Below are positions 15,973 through 24,672 of a DNA stretch of 64,000 bases, in pieces. Both the position numbers and the translations under genes were made by a program. Origin of the DNA: an uncultured Bacillaceae bacterium (GTDB taxonomy: Bacteria; Bacillota; Bacilli; Bacillales; Caldibacillaceae). Within the stretch, counting starts at the first letter, position 1. Each line of letters begins with the position of its first letter. The notes beneath the pieces were generated by a model. It was given only the letters and a program-made list of their open reading frames with translations. It did not search any database and was not told the DNA's origin. The stretch spans positions 124,001-188,000 of the forward strand of contig CALGYZ010000054.1 of NCBI GenBank assembly GCA_937934645.1. Direction: 5' to 3'.

Positions 15973-17652
15973 GTGTCAATAACAGTCATAGACGGAATAC
16001 GACTTGCAGAAATGATTTTTCACGGGGCGAATCATCTGTCCCGGAATGCTGAATATGTAGACTCGCTGAACGTTTTCCCGGTTCCTGACGGCGATACCGG
16101 TACGAATATGAATTTGTCCATCCAATCGGGAGCAAAGGAAGTAAAAAAAGAAAAACAGCGCCATGCCGGAAAGGTAGGTAAAGCCCTTTCAAAGGGATTG
16201 TTAATGGGTGCACGGGGTAACTCAGGTGTTATTCTGTCCCAGTTGTTCCGTGGTTTTGCCAAATCGATTGAAGCAAAGGAAACATTGAATGCGAAGGATT
16301 TTGCAGAAGCACTTCAATCCGGAGTCGAAACGGCATACAAAGCGGTTATGAAACCAGTTGAAGGGACGATTTTAACCGTAGCAAAAGATGCGGCCAAAAA
16401 GGCCTTGGAAGTCAGCAAAAAAACACAGAATATTACGGAGTTAATGGAAGCTGTTGTTAATGAGGCCAAAAAATCCTTAAGCCGGACCCCGGAGCTTTTA
16501 CCAGTATTGAAAGAAGTCGGCGTTGTAGATAGCGGTGCACAAGGCCTGGTTTTTATTTACGAAGGATTTTTGGCGCAGTTAAAAGGAAAAGAGACAGAAG
16601 AATTATCAGTTGCGGAAGTATCGATGGAACAACTGGTGAAAAAAGAACACCATAAAAGCGTTCAAAGTTTTATGAGTACGGATGATATCGTTTACGGTTA
16701 CTGCACGGAATTTATGGTTAAATTTAAGGAAGATAAATTAAAGGAAAATCCGTTTACTGAAGAAACATTCAGAAATGATTTAAGCCGTTTCGGCGATTCA
16801 TTGCTCGTTATTTCCGACGACGAGATGGTCAAAGTCCATATACATACCGAACAACCGGGTGAAGTATTGACATACGGACAAAAGTACGGGGAATTAATCA
16901 ATCTGAAAATTGAAAATATGCGGGAACAGCACAGTTCCATTCTGGAAAAAGATCAAAATCCTGTCCGGAATGAAAAACCTGCCGTCAAAACGCGTTCCGA
17001 GTACGGTATTGTTACTGTATCAACAGGAGAGGGAGTACGCGAACTGTTTAAAAGTATCGGTGCGAATGTCGTCATTGAAGGCGGTCAAACGATGAACCCG
17101 AGTATTGAAGATATCGTTAATGCAATTGAAGAGGCTAATGCTGAGAAAGTTTTTGTTTTGCCGAATAATAAAAACATTGTTATGGCTGCCGAACAAGCAC
17201 AAGATGTTTGTGAACAACAAGTTGTTGTCATACCGACAAAAACAGTGCCCCAGGGATTATCTGCTCTTTTAGCTTTTAATCCGACACTGGATGTGGAAAA
17301 AAACAAGCGGGCAATGAATGAGGCGGCCAAACATGTGAAATCCGGCCAAATAACGTATGCGGTCAGGGATACGACGATTGATGATTTAACGATTAAAAAA
17401 GATGATTTTATGGGAATTTTAGATGGAGACATTGTTTCAACCAGCAATGATCTTTTGACTGCCGCTAAAGAATTGATTGACCGTCTGCTCGATGATGACA
17501 CTGAAATATTTATGATGATCAAAGGAAAAGACGCTTCAGATGAGCAAGTTGATGAACTGGCCGGATATGTGGAAGATCATTATCCTGATGTGGAAGTTGA
17601 AATCCACGATGGCAAGCAACCGGTATATCACTTTTTATTCTCAGCAGAATAA
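15973..17652 (+). CDS. fakA: Fatty acid kinase, ATP-binding subunit FakA
   Basis: 559 residues, GTG start behind GTGAGGAGGAAA. The N-terminal DhaL-type kinase domain (about 1-200) contains NVFPVPDGDTGTNM, whose Asp residues bind Mg-ATP, and ARGNSGVILSQ. A middle zinc-type domain and a C-terminal DegV-like domain (about 340-559) follow. With FakB proteins it phosphorylates exogenous fatty acids to acyl phosphate for PlsX/PlsY. The gene lies near plsX and the fab genes. In B. subtilis the product is YloV. A terminator follows; sdaAB-sdaAA, next in B. subtilis, are absent here. Confidence 0.94.
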   Translation: MSITVIDGIRLAEMIFHGANHLSRNAEYVDSLNVFPVPDGDTGTNMNLSIQSGAKEVKKEKQRHAGKVGKALSKGLLMGARGNSGVILSQLFRGFAKSIEAKETLNAKDFAEALQSGVETAYKAVMKPVEGTILTVAKDAAKKALEVSKKTQNITELMEAVVNEAKKSLSRTPELLPVLKEVGVVDSGAQGLVFIYEGFLAQLKGKETEELSVAEVSMEQLVKKEHHKSVQSFMSTDDIVYGYCTEFMVKFKEDKLKENPFTEETFRNDLSRFGDSLLVISDDEMVKVHIHTEQPGEVLTYGQKYGELINLKIENMREQHSSILEKDQNPVRNEKPAVKTRSEYGIVTVSTGEGVRELFKSIGANVVIEGGQTMNPSIEDIVNAIEEANAEKVFVLPNNKNIVMAAEQAQDVCEQQVVVIPTKTVPQGLSALLAFNPTLDVEKNKRAMNEAAKHVKSGQITYAVRDTTIDDLTIKKDDFMGILDGDIVSTSNDLLTAAKELIDRLLDDDTEIFMMIKGKDASDEQVDELAGYVEDHYPDVEVEIHDGKQPVYHFLFSAE

Positions 17653-17666
17653 TGAAAGAGAAAATC

Positions 17667-17700
17667 AGGTCCTATGAAATATAGGGCCTTTTTTCATTTT
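17667..17700 (+). terminator. Intrinsic terminator after fakA
   Basis: AGGTCCTAT / ATAGGGCCT stem (one G-T pair) with loop GAAAT and a TTTTTT tail. Confidence 0.88.
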
Positions 17701-17741
17701 CTTTTGTTATGGAAAATGACGATTTTTATCATTAATCCAGA

Positions 17742-17769
17742 TTGAAAAAAATGTATGTTAATATATTAG
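17742..17769 (+). promoter_or_regulatory. Weak candidate promoter for recG
   Basis: TTGAAA (17742-17747) and TATTAG (17764-17769), 16-bp spacer, in the 194-bp gap after the fakA terminator. Only a candidate. Confidence 0.3.
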
Positions 17770-17846
17770 AGTCAAGTATTTTTATATTTAAGCCGAAACT
17801 ATGCCATGAACGGATACAGTAGCTGGAAGGCAAGGAGAGAGTTCTC

Positions 17847-19901
17847 GTGGGTAAAACGTTAAAGCAACCGGTGACTGCTATCAAAGGCATCGGTCCGAAA
17901 GCTGAAGAAGCATTAAACGAATTGGAAATTTATACCGTAGAAGATTTACTTACTTATTTTCCGTTCCGGTACAATGACAACCGGATTCGTGATTTAAGTG
18001 AAGTGGAACATGAGGAGCGTGTAACAGTAGAAGGGATCATTATCAGTGTTCCTTCGGTAGCCTATTATGGAAGAAGAAAATCACGGCTCACCGTCCGTGT
18101 GAAGGCGGACCGGTATGTGATTACAGCTGTTTTTTTTAATCAGGCTTATTTAAAAAATAAGCTGGTATTGAATGAGAAAATTACGCTCACGGGAAAATGG
18201 AACCGGTACAGACAGCAAATAACCGTAAACTCTTTTTATCTTGGAGAACAAAGGGGGTTATATCAGACAGAATTTGAACCGGTTTATTCCGTTAAAGGTG
18301 ATTTAACCGTAAGAGGGATCAAACGCTTTATAGAAATGGCATTTAAACAATACGGACATGAACTTGTTGACAGACTTCCCTCTTTTCTCCTTAAGCGCTA
18401 CCGTCTTTATCCGCTGAAAGAAGCGGTCAGGGCATTGCATTTTCCGAGAAATGCCACGGACTTAAAGCAAGGCAGACGGCGGATCGTATATGAAGAATTT
18501 TTATTGTTTCAATTAAAAATGCAGGCTTTAAGAAAGTTTGAAAGGGAAAATCAACAAGGAGTACAAATCCTATATGATAATGAAAAATTAAAGCAGTTTG
18601 TAACAGCATTGCCGTTTCCGTTAACCGGGGCACAAAAACGGGTTACCGCCGAAATTTTAAGGGATTTAAAGTCCCCTTACCGGATGAACCGGCTCTTGCA
18701 GGGGGATGTGGGTTCCGGAAAAACAGTCGTGGCGGCGATTTCTTTGTATGCGGCGGTCACAGCCGGATTTCAAGGAGCATTAATGGTGCCGACGGAAATA
18801 TTGGCAGAACAACATTTTGAAAGTTTTGAACAACTATTTGAAGGATTTTCTGTTAATATTGCTCTGCTTACGGGTTCGACGAAAAAAACTGAACGGACGG
18901 AGATTTTAAAAGGACTGAAAGACGGTTCCATTTCCATTGTAATTGGCACCCATGCGCTCATTCAGGATGATGTCGAATTTCATAAACTCGGACTGGTCAT
19001 TACTGATGAGCAGCATCGTTTTGGTGTCGAACAACGCAGAATTTTAAGGCAGAAAGGCGAGCATCCGAATACCCTGTTCATGACGGCCACACCGATTCCG
19101 CGGACACTGGCGATCACCGTATTCGGGGAAATGGATGTTTCTATCATTGATGAAATGCCGGAAGGAAGAAAAAAGATCCGGACATATTGGGCCAAACCGG
19201 AAATGCTTGACCGGGTGTTGGCTATGATGGACCGGGAATTAAAAAAAGGAAGACAAGCTTATGTAATTTGTCCGCTGATTGAAGAGTCGGATAAATTGGA
19301 CGTTCAAAATGCGATCGATGTCCACAGCCAGCTCGTCCATTATTTCCGCGGGCGATATCAAGTCGGGTTGATGCACGGACGGCTTACCCCCGGGGAAAAA
19401 GAAACCGTGATGAGAGATTTCAGTGAAAATAAAATCCAGGTATTGGTATCAACCACTGTTGTGGAAGTCGGAGTAAACGTTCCGAACGCTACCATGATGG
19501 TTATTTACGATGCGGAACGGTTCGGACTCGCCCAGCTCCATCAGTTACGGGGAAGGGTTGGACGCGGTAAAGAGCAAGCCTATTGTATTTTGCTGGCTGA
19601 TCCAAAAACAGAGACCGGAAAAGAGAGAATGAAAATTATGACAGAAACAACCGACGGGTTTTTATTAAGTGAAAGGGATTTGGAACTTCGCGGACCGGGG
19701 GATTTCTTTGGCAAGAAACAAAGCGGTCTACCGGAGTTTAAAGTTGCCGATATGGTCCATGATTACCGTGCCCTGGAGACTGCAAGAAACGATGCTATAA
19801 CAATGATTGGATCCCCGGCTTTTTGGCAGGACGAGGATTTCGCACTCCTGAGGCAGTTTATTGAGCAGTCAGGAGTATTAGACGGTGAAAAGTTAGATTA
19901 A
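17847..19901 (+). CDS. recG: ATP-dependent DNA helicase RecG
   Basis: 684 residues, GTG start behind AAGGAGAGAG. Branch-migration helicase that remodels stalled forks and Holliday junctions. The N-terminal wedge/OB domain (about 1-230) includes the helix-hairpin-like KGIGPKAEEAL. The helicase core has Walker A QGDVGSGKTVVAA (about 288), DEQH (about 389), TATPIPRT and the C-terminal motifs QLRGRVGRG (QXXGRXGR type). The C-terminal DFFGKKQSGLPEFKVAD is typical of RecG. Likely its own transcription unit or read through into fapR; no strong terminator lies between them. Confidence 0.97.
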   Translation: MGKTLKQPVTAIKGIGPKAEEALNELEIYTVEDLLTYFPFRYNDNRIRDLSEVEHEERVTVEGIIISVPSVAYYGRRKSRLTVRVKADRYVITAVFFNQAYLKNKLVLNEKITLTGKWNRYRQQITVNSFYLGEQRGLYQTEFEPVYSVKGDLTVRGIKRFIEMAFKQYGHELVDRLPSFLLKRYRLYPLKEAVRALHFPRNATDLKQGRRRIVYEEFLLFQLKMQALRKFERENQQGVQILYDNEKLKQFVTALPFPLTGAQKRVTAEILRDLKSPYRMNRLLQGDVGSGKTVVAAISLYAAVTAGFQGALMVPTEILAEQHFESFEQLFEGFSVNIALLTGSTKKTERTEILKGLKDGSISIVIGTHALIQDDVEFHKLGLVITDEQHRFGVEQRRILRQKGEHPNTLFMTATPIPRTLAITVFGEMDVSIIDEMPEGRKKIRTYWAKPEMLDRVLAMMDRELKKGRQAYVICPLIEESDKLDVQNAIDVHSQLVHYFRGRYQVGLMHGRLTPGEKETVMRDFSENKIQVLVSTTVVEVGVNVPNATMMVIYDAERFGLAQLHQLRGRVGRGKEQAYCILLADPKTETGKERMKIMTETTDGFLLSERDLELRGPGDFFGKKQSGLPEFKVADMVHDYRALETARNDAITMIGSPAFWQDEDFALLRQFIEQSGVLDGEKLD

Positions 19902-19972
19902 ATGGAATGTCATTTTTAATTTTCCTCGATGTATTCAACCCGGGTTTTTTCACCAGAGTTTGAAAATTTTTC

Positions 19973-20001
19973 TTGCTTTCTTTTTTTTAGTTATATATAC
20001 T
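19973..20001 (+). promoter_or_regulatory. Sigma-A promoter of the fapR operon
   Basis: TTGCTT (19973-19978) and TATACT (19996-20001) at exactly 17 bp. Transcription would start near 20008, inside the FapR operator. Confidence 0.75.
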
Positions 20002-20006
20002 TACTA

Positions 20007-20023
20007 TTAGTACCTAGTCATAA
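20007..20023 (+). promoter_or_regulatory. FapR operator
   Basis: TTAGTACCTAGTCATAA matches the FapR site known from B. subtilis (core TTAGTACCTAGTC-TAA, with the GTAC/CTAG imperfect dyad). It begins 6 bases after the -10, covering the predicted start of transcription, as expected for repression by occlusion. FapR release by malonyl-CoA would derepress fapR-plsX-fabD-fabG. Confidence 0.88.
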
Positions 20024-20041
20024 AATGTGAGTGGAGAGTTT

Positions 20042-20638
20042 ATGAGGCCAAAAAAAAAAGAACGACAGAAGCTATTGCAGGAAACAATTAGAGAAAATCC
20101 TTTTATCACCGATGAAGAATTGGCTGAAAGGTTTTCCGTCAGTGTACAGACGATCAGACTTGATCGGTTGGAATTAAATATTCCTGAACTCAGGGAACGG
20201 ATAAAATATGTCGCAAAGAAAAACTTTTCAGAAATGGTCCGTTCCCTGCCCATTGAAGAAGTAATTGGTGAAATTATTGATATAGAACCGGACCAACACG
20301 CAATATCCATATTGGACATTAAAGAAGAACATGTGTTCAGCCGCAATAAAATTGCCCGGGGTCATCATTTGTTTGCCCAGGCAAATTCACTAGCTGTCGC
20401 TGTGATCAACGATGAGCTTGCTCTGACCACGCAGTGTAACATCCGTTTCGTCCGGCAGGTCAAACTCGGCGAGAGGGTTATTGCAAAAGCGAAAGTTATT
20501 GACCGTGAAGCCGCTAAAGGCCGGACAACCGTTGAGGTAAAAAGCTTTGTTAACCAGGAAATCGTTTTTAAAGGGATCTTCGTTATGTATCGTTCAACAA
20601 ACAGAGAAGGTGAACAAACAGATGAAAATCGCAATTGA
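20042..20638 (+). CDS. fapR: Fatty acid and phospholipid biosynthesis regulator FapR
   Basis: 198 residues. Malonyl-CoA-responsive repressor of fatty-acid and phospholipid genes. N-terminal DeoR-like helix-turn-helix (about 1-45, with TDEELAERFSVSVQTIRLDR), linker helix, then a hot-dog effector domain (about 85-190) with TTVEVKSFVNQEIVFKG. I choose ATG 20042 (MRPKKKERQK), which follows GTGGAGAG and matches B. subtilis FapR; an in-frame start at 20027 would overlap the operator region. Autoregulated through the upstream operator. It overlaps plsX by 17 bp. Confidence 0.96.
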   Translation: MRPKKKERQKLLQETIRENPFITDEELAERFSVSVQTIRLDRLELNIPELRERIKYVAKKNFSEMVRSLPIEEVIGEIIDIEPDQHAISILDIKEEHVFSRNKIARGHHLFAQANSLAVAVINDELALTTQCNIRFVRQVKLGERVIAKAKVIDREAAKGRTTVEVKSFVNQEIVFKGIFVMYRSTNREGEQTDENRN

Positions 20639-21605
20639 TGCCATGGGCGGGGATCATGCCCCGCAAGCTGTCATTGAAGGAACGATGGAGGCCATTGAAC
20701 AATACCCCGATTTGCATGTTACGCTTACAGGGGACAAAAATAAAATTGAACCACTTCTGACAAAAAAAGAAAGAATTTCCATTATTCATACCGAAGAAGT
20801 GATTACAGGTGAGGATGAGCCGGTACGTGCAGTCCGCAAAAAGAAAAATTCTTCCATGGTCCTAATGGCAAAAGAAGTGAAAGAAGGAAGATGCCAGGCA
20901 TGCATCTCCGCCGGCAATACCGGAGCCTTAATGGCAACCGGCTTATTTGTTGTCGGACGTATACCGGGTATTGAGCGGCCGGCATTGGCTCCGGTGATGC
21001 CCACAACTGACGGCAGAGGATTTATCTTACTTGATGTCGGGGCCAACGCCGATGCCCGGCCGAACCATCTTGTGCAAAACGCTTATATGGGTGCGGTTTT
21101 TGCAGAAAAGGTGAGGGGAATCTCAAATCCTCGAGTCGGACTGTTAAACATCGGTACGGAATCCAATAAAGGCAATGAGCTGTCCCGCCAAACATATGAA
21201 TTGCTTAAAGAAACAGATTTGAACTTCATCGGCAATGTCGAAGCGAGGGATTTGCTGGAAGGTGTGTGCGATGTCGCCGTAACGGACGGTTTTACCGGAA
21301 ATATGGTTCTAAAAACAGTCGAAGGAACAGCGATATCATTGATGAAAATGTTGAAGAATGTTTTGACGGGTAATTTAAAAACAAAACTTGCCGCGGCCGT
21401 AATCAAATCTGATCTAAAAATGCTGAAGAATCAGATGGATTACTCCGAATACGGCGGTGCTTCGTTTATCGGACTCGAATCCCCGGTTGTAAAGGCCCAT
21501 GGTTCATCGGATGCCAAAGCTATATTCCATGCCATCCGCCAGGCGAGGGAAATGGTAAAAGGCGAAGTTCCGTTAAAAATTAAAGAAGCAATTCAAGAAA
21601 AATAA
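20622..21605 (+). CDS. plsX: Phosphate acyltransferase PlsX
   Basis: 327 residues. Makes acyl phosphate from acyl-ACP and phosphate; the product is used by PlsY for the first step of phospholipid synthesis. N terminus MKIAIDAMGGDHAPQA is the family hallmark; AGNTGALMA and GFTGNMVLKTVEG follow. Start ATG 20622 sits behind AGAAGGTGAAC and inside the fapR 3' end; longer upstream starts would not match the family. Peripheral membrane protein in B. subtilis. Confidence 0.96.
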   Translation: MKIAIDAMGGDHAPQAVIEGTMEAIEQYPDLHVTLTGDKNKIEPLLTKKERISIIHTEEVITGEDEPVRAVRKKKNSSMVLMAKEVKEGRCQACISAGNTGALMATGLFVVGRIPGIERPALAPVMPTTDGRGFILLDVGANADARPNHLVQNAYMGAVFAEKVRGISNPRVGLLNIGTESNKGNELSRQTYELLKETDLNFIGNVEARDLLEGVCDVAVTDGFTGNMVLKTVEGTAISLMKMLKNVLTGNLKTKLAAAVIKSDLKMLKNQMDYSEYGGASFIGLESPVVKAHGSSDAKAIFHAIRQAREMVKGEVPLKIKEAIQEK

Positions 21606-21623
21606 AAGGGAAGGAGACTTTCC

Positions 21624-22571
21624 ATGGGAAAAATTGCGTTTTTGTTTCCGGGACAAGGTTCACAAACCGTCGGCATGGGAAAAGAGCTGGCTGACAATGA
21701 CGAAAAAGTTCGCAGTATTTTTCAACAGGCCGACCAATCCCTTGGCTTTTCCCTGTCAAAAATTATTTTTGAGGGACCGGAAGACCAATTGACGTTAACG
21801 GTTAACGCCCAGCCCGCATTACTGACGGCAGGTATTGCATTGTTGGAAAAAGTAAAAGAAGTGGGAATTGTACCGGATTATGTTGCCGGACACAGCCTGG
21901 GTGAGTATACCGCTCTTGTAGCTGCGGGAACGTTAAAATTTCAGGATGCAGTAAGAATCGTTCGGAAACGCGGCGAGTTTATGGAGGAAGCGGTTCCTGC
22001 CGGAAAGGGAACGATGGCGGCTGTTTTGGGATTTGAAAGGGAAAAGTTGCAGCAAGTTACCGAAACGGTTACAAATGAGGGGCATTCCGTTCAATTGGCG
22101 AATTTGAATTGTCCCGGACAAATCGTCATTTCCGGTACAAAAGAAGGTGTGGAAAAAGCCTGCAAACTGGCGAAAGAGCAGGGAGCCCGCCGCACCATTC
22201 CGTTAAATGTCAGCGGTCCGTTCCATTCCCGTTTAATGGAACCGGCTGCGGGACGCCTGGAAGAAGCTTTGCATGCCTGTCCATTTCAGGATGCTGAAAT
22301 TCCCGTAGTATCGAATGTTACTGCCGGTCCTGTGCGAGATTCCGGCAAGATCAAGGATTTATTGATTAAACAGCTGTATTCACCGGTGCTGTGGGAAGAT
22401 TCGGTGAAAAACATGATTGCATCCGGTGTTGATACGTTTATTGAAATTGGTCCCGGAAAAGTGCTAACCGGACTTGTAAGAAAGATTGACCGGTCAGTCC
22501 GGACTTTCAATATTTCCGATCAGAAAAGTTTACAATCAACAATAGATGAATTAGAAGGAGGAAAAAAATGA
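21624..22571 (+). CDS. fabD: Malonyl-CoA:ACP transacylase
   Basis: 315 residues. Moves malonyl groups from CoA to ACP for fatty-acid elongation. Visible motifs: FPGQGSQTVGMG (about 7-18), nucleophile GHSLGEY (Ser about residue 91), and the catalytic His in GPFHSRLM (about 200). ATG 21624 follows GGGAAGGAG. Its last codon overlaps the fabG start (ATGA), so the genes are coupled. Confidence 0.97.
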   Translation: MGKIAFLFPGQGSQTVGMGKELADNDEKVRSIFQQADQSLGFSLSKIIFEGPEDQLTLTVNAQPALLTAGIALLEKVKEVGIVPDYVAGHSLGEYTALVAAGTLKFQDAVRIVRKRGEFMEEAVPAGKGTMAAVLGFEREKLQQVTETVTNEGHSVQLANLNCPGQIVISGTKEGVEKACKLAKEQGARRTIPLNVSGPFHSRLMEPAAGRLEEALHACPFQDAEIPVVSNVTAGPVRDSGKIKDLLIKQLYSPVLWEDSVKNMIASGVDTFIEIGPGKVLTGLVRKIDRSVRTFNISDQKSLQSTIDELEGGKK

Positions 22572-23311
22572 ACCTGGAAGGAAAAACCGCTCTTGTCACA
22601 GGAGCTTCCCGCGGGATCGGAAGAGAAATAGCCCTGGAACTTGCCCGGAACGGGGCTAATGTTGTCGTGAATTATGCTGGTAACAAGGAGCTTGCAGAAA
22701 AAGTAGCCGAAGAAATCCGTTCGCTCGGCCGGGAGAGCTTTACTATTCAGGCAGATGTAGCAAAAAGTGAAGATGTTGACCGGATGGTTAAAGAAACGAT
22801 CGACCGTTTCGGATCACTGCATATTCTTGTAAATAATGCCGGGATTACACGGGATAATTTGATCATGCGTATGAAAGAAGAAGATTGGGACGCAGTTGTT
22901 AACACAAACTTAAAAAGTGTCTTTTTAACGACCAAAGCTGTCACCCGGCAAATGATGAGACAGAGATACGGCCGGATCATCAACATTTCTTCCATTGTCG
23001 GAATCAGCGGAAATGCCGGACAAGCTAATTACACCGCTGCAAAATCCGGTATCATCGGCTTGACCAAGACAGCTGCAAAAGAACTGGCATCACGCAACAT
23101 TACCGTGAATGCCGTAGCTCCCGGATTTATAGAAACAGATATGACCGATGAACTGCCTGAGAATATAAAAGAAGAGCTGTTTAAGCAAATCCCTCTGGGA
23201 CGGCTCGGTCAACCGGAAGATATTGCCTATACGGTTGCTTTCCTTGCTTCCGAACGGAGCAGCTATATTACAGGCCAGGTCATACAGGTTAACGGCGGAA
23301 TGTACATGTAG
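22568..23311 (+). CDS. fabG: 3-oxoacyl-ACP reductase
   Basis: 247 residues, short-chain dehydrogenase. Reduces 3-ketoacyl-ACP with NADPH. Cofactor motif TGASRGIGREIA (about 12-23), NNAGIT (about 89), catalytic Ser in INISSIVG (about 140) and Tyr-X3-Lys in ANYTAAKSG (about 153-161), C-terminal GQVIQVNGGMYM. Ribosome site GAAGGAGGAAAAA just before ATG 22568. It follows fabD by ATGA overlap. Confidence 0.97.
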   Translation: MNLEGKTALVTGASRGIGREIALELARNGANVVVNYAGNKELAEKVAEEIRSLGRESFTIQADVAKSEDVDRMVKETIDRFGSLHILVNNAGITRDNLIMRMKEEDWDAVVNTNLKSVFLTTKAVTRQMMRQRYGRIINISSIVGISGNAGQANYTAAKSGIIGLTKTAAKELASRNITVNAVAPGFIETDMTDELPENIKEELFKQIPLGRLGQPEDIAYTVAFLASERSSYITGQVIQVNGGMYM

Positions 23312-23425
23312 ATCATTTATAACATTTATATATTTGGAGAAAATTGGAATATAGGGTAGAATATTTTTAACTTACCCTTTATCATAAAATATGAATTATA
23401 TATAATACTTTTGGGAGGTATGATT

Positions 23426-23659
23426 ATGAGCGACGTACAAGAACGCGTAACAAAAATCATTGTGGATCGTTTGGGAGTTGAAGAATCCAAAGTAACACCT
23501 GAAGCTACTTTCAAAGACGATTTAGGTGCAGACTCTCTAGATGTAGTTGAACTTGTTATGGAACTTGAAGATGAATTCGGTTTACAATTCTCTGATGAAG
23601 ATTCAGAAAAAATTGTAACTGTCGGTGATGCAGTAAAATACATAGAAAGCAAATTATAA
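23426..23659 (+). CDS. acpP: Acyl carrier protein
   Basis: 77 residues, strongly acidic. Carries growing acyl chains on a 4'-phosphopantetheine attached to the Ser in GADSLDVVEL (about residue 37). The start is chosen at ATG 23426, seven bases after GGGAGG and giving MSDVQERV, rather than the in-frame ATG 23420, which is too close to that site. A terminator follows, closing the lipid operon. Phosphopantetheine comes from the CoA route to which coaBC contributes. Confidence 0.97.
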   Translation: MSDVQERVTKIIVDRLGVEESKVTPEATFKDDLGADSLDVVELVMELEDEFGLQFSDEDSEKIVTVGDAVKYIESKL

Positions 23660-23698
23660 TCGTATAAACCATAAAAATTAGATAGGCTTTTAATCAGA

Positions 23699-23735
23699 AT
23701 ACACTTCACTTTTTTATAAAGTGAGGTGTTTTCTA
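23699..23735 (+). terminator. Intrinsic terminator after acpP
   Basis: ACACTTCACTTT / AAAGTGAGGTGT stem (one G-T pair) followed by TTTTCT. Confidence 0.88.
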
Positions 23736-23896
23736 TTAATAAGGCAATTTTTTAAATTTTGTAAACAGCAGGCCCGTTTCCATATTATTTTTTTCTTATG
23801 AAAGAATGGGGGTGATGGTTGGAACAATATCTATTATAAAGTTTTTGCAAGACCCTTTATTTTCGTCAAACCCGAATGTCTGTACAAGAGGTGTAT

Positions 23897-24646
23897 ATGA
23901 TGGCCAAAATGAAACGGACTCATGAAAAACAGAAAGGGATTGTTGATCATCGTTATAAAAAATTTCAGGAAAAAATCGGAATCTATTTTCATAATGAAGA
24001 TTTACTGATTCAGGCTTTTACCCATTCATCATATGTGAATGAGCATCGAAGGAGAAAATGTGAAGACAATGAACGGTTGGAATTTTTAGGGGATGCGGTA
24101 TTGGAGCTGACTGTCTCCCACTTTTTATATCAAACGTATCCCATGATGAAAGAAGGCGAAATGACAAAATTGCGTGCCGCCATTGTGTGTGAACCGTCTT
24201 TACTGTCATTTGCACAGGAGCTTGGATTTGGTGAGCTCATGAGGCTGGGAAAAGGAGAGGAACTAACCGGGGGCAGGCAACGTCCGGCTCTACTGGCGGA
24301 TGCTTTCGAAGCCTTTATCGGAGCCGTATATCTGGATCAAGGATTGGATACCGTTGTCCGCTTTTTAAATGAACATGTCTTTCCTAAAGTTCTTCAAGGT
24401 GCTTTTTCTCATGTGATGGATTATAAAAGCCAGCTGCAGGAACTTGTGCAAAGGGACGGGCTTGGTTCTGCCGATTATGAAATCGTAGAAGAACGTGGAC
24501 CTGCACATGACCGGGAGTTCGTTGCCCGGGTAAAATTAAAAAACCGGGTTCTCGGATCAGGTGTCGGCAAATCGAAAAAAGAAGCGGAACAAAAGGCAGC
24601 CCACCAGGCATTAACAATCTTAAACAAAACTGATGAAACGAATTAA
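23897..24646 (+). CDS. rnc: Ribonuclease III
   Basis: 249 residues, same as B. subtilis Rnc. Cleaves double-stranded RNA in rRNA precursors, scRNA and sense/antisense pairs. Catalytic domain (about 15-160) with NERLEFLGDAVLEL signature and DAFEAFIGAVYLD; C-terminal double-stranded RNA-binding domain (about 170-245) ending GKSKKEAEQKAAHQAL. ATG 23897 (or 23900) follows AGAGGTG; an ATG at 23876 is upstream of that site. The 238-bp gap after acpP holds the acpP terminator and no other feature I can support. Confidence 0.96.
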   Translation: MMAKMKRTHEKQKGIVDHRYKKFQEKIGIYFHNEDLLIQAFTHSSYVNEHRRRKCEDNERLEFLGDAVLELTVSHFLYQTYPMMKEGEMTKLRAAIVCEPSLLSFAQELGFGELMRLGKGEELTGGRQRPALLADAFEAFIGAVYLDQGLDTVVRFLNEHVFPKVLQGAFSHVMDYKSQLQELVQRDGLGSADYEIVEERGPAHDREFVARVKLKNRVLGSGVGKSKKEAEQKAAHQALTILNKTDETN

Positions 24647-24672
24647 ACCGGAAGAAGTAAGGAGGAGCGGCA

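Noticed and set aside
23401..23406. TATAAT just upstream of acpP as a promoter
   Set aside because: The transcript would start inside the Shine-Dalgarno sequence and no -35 lies at a suitable distance.
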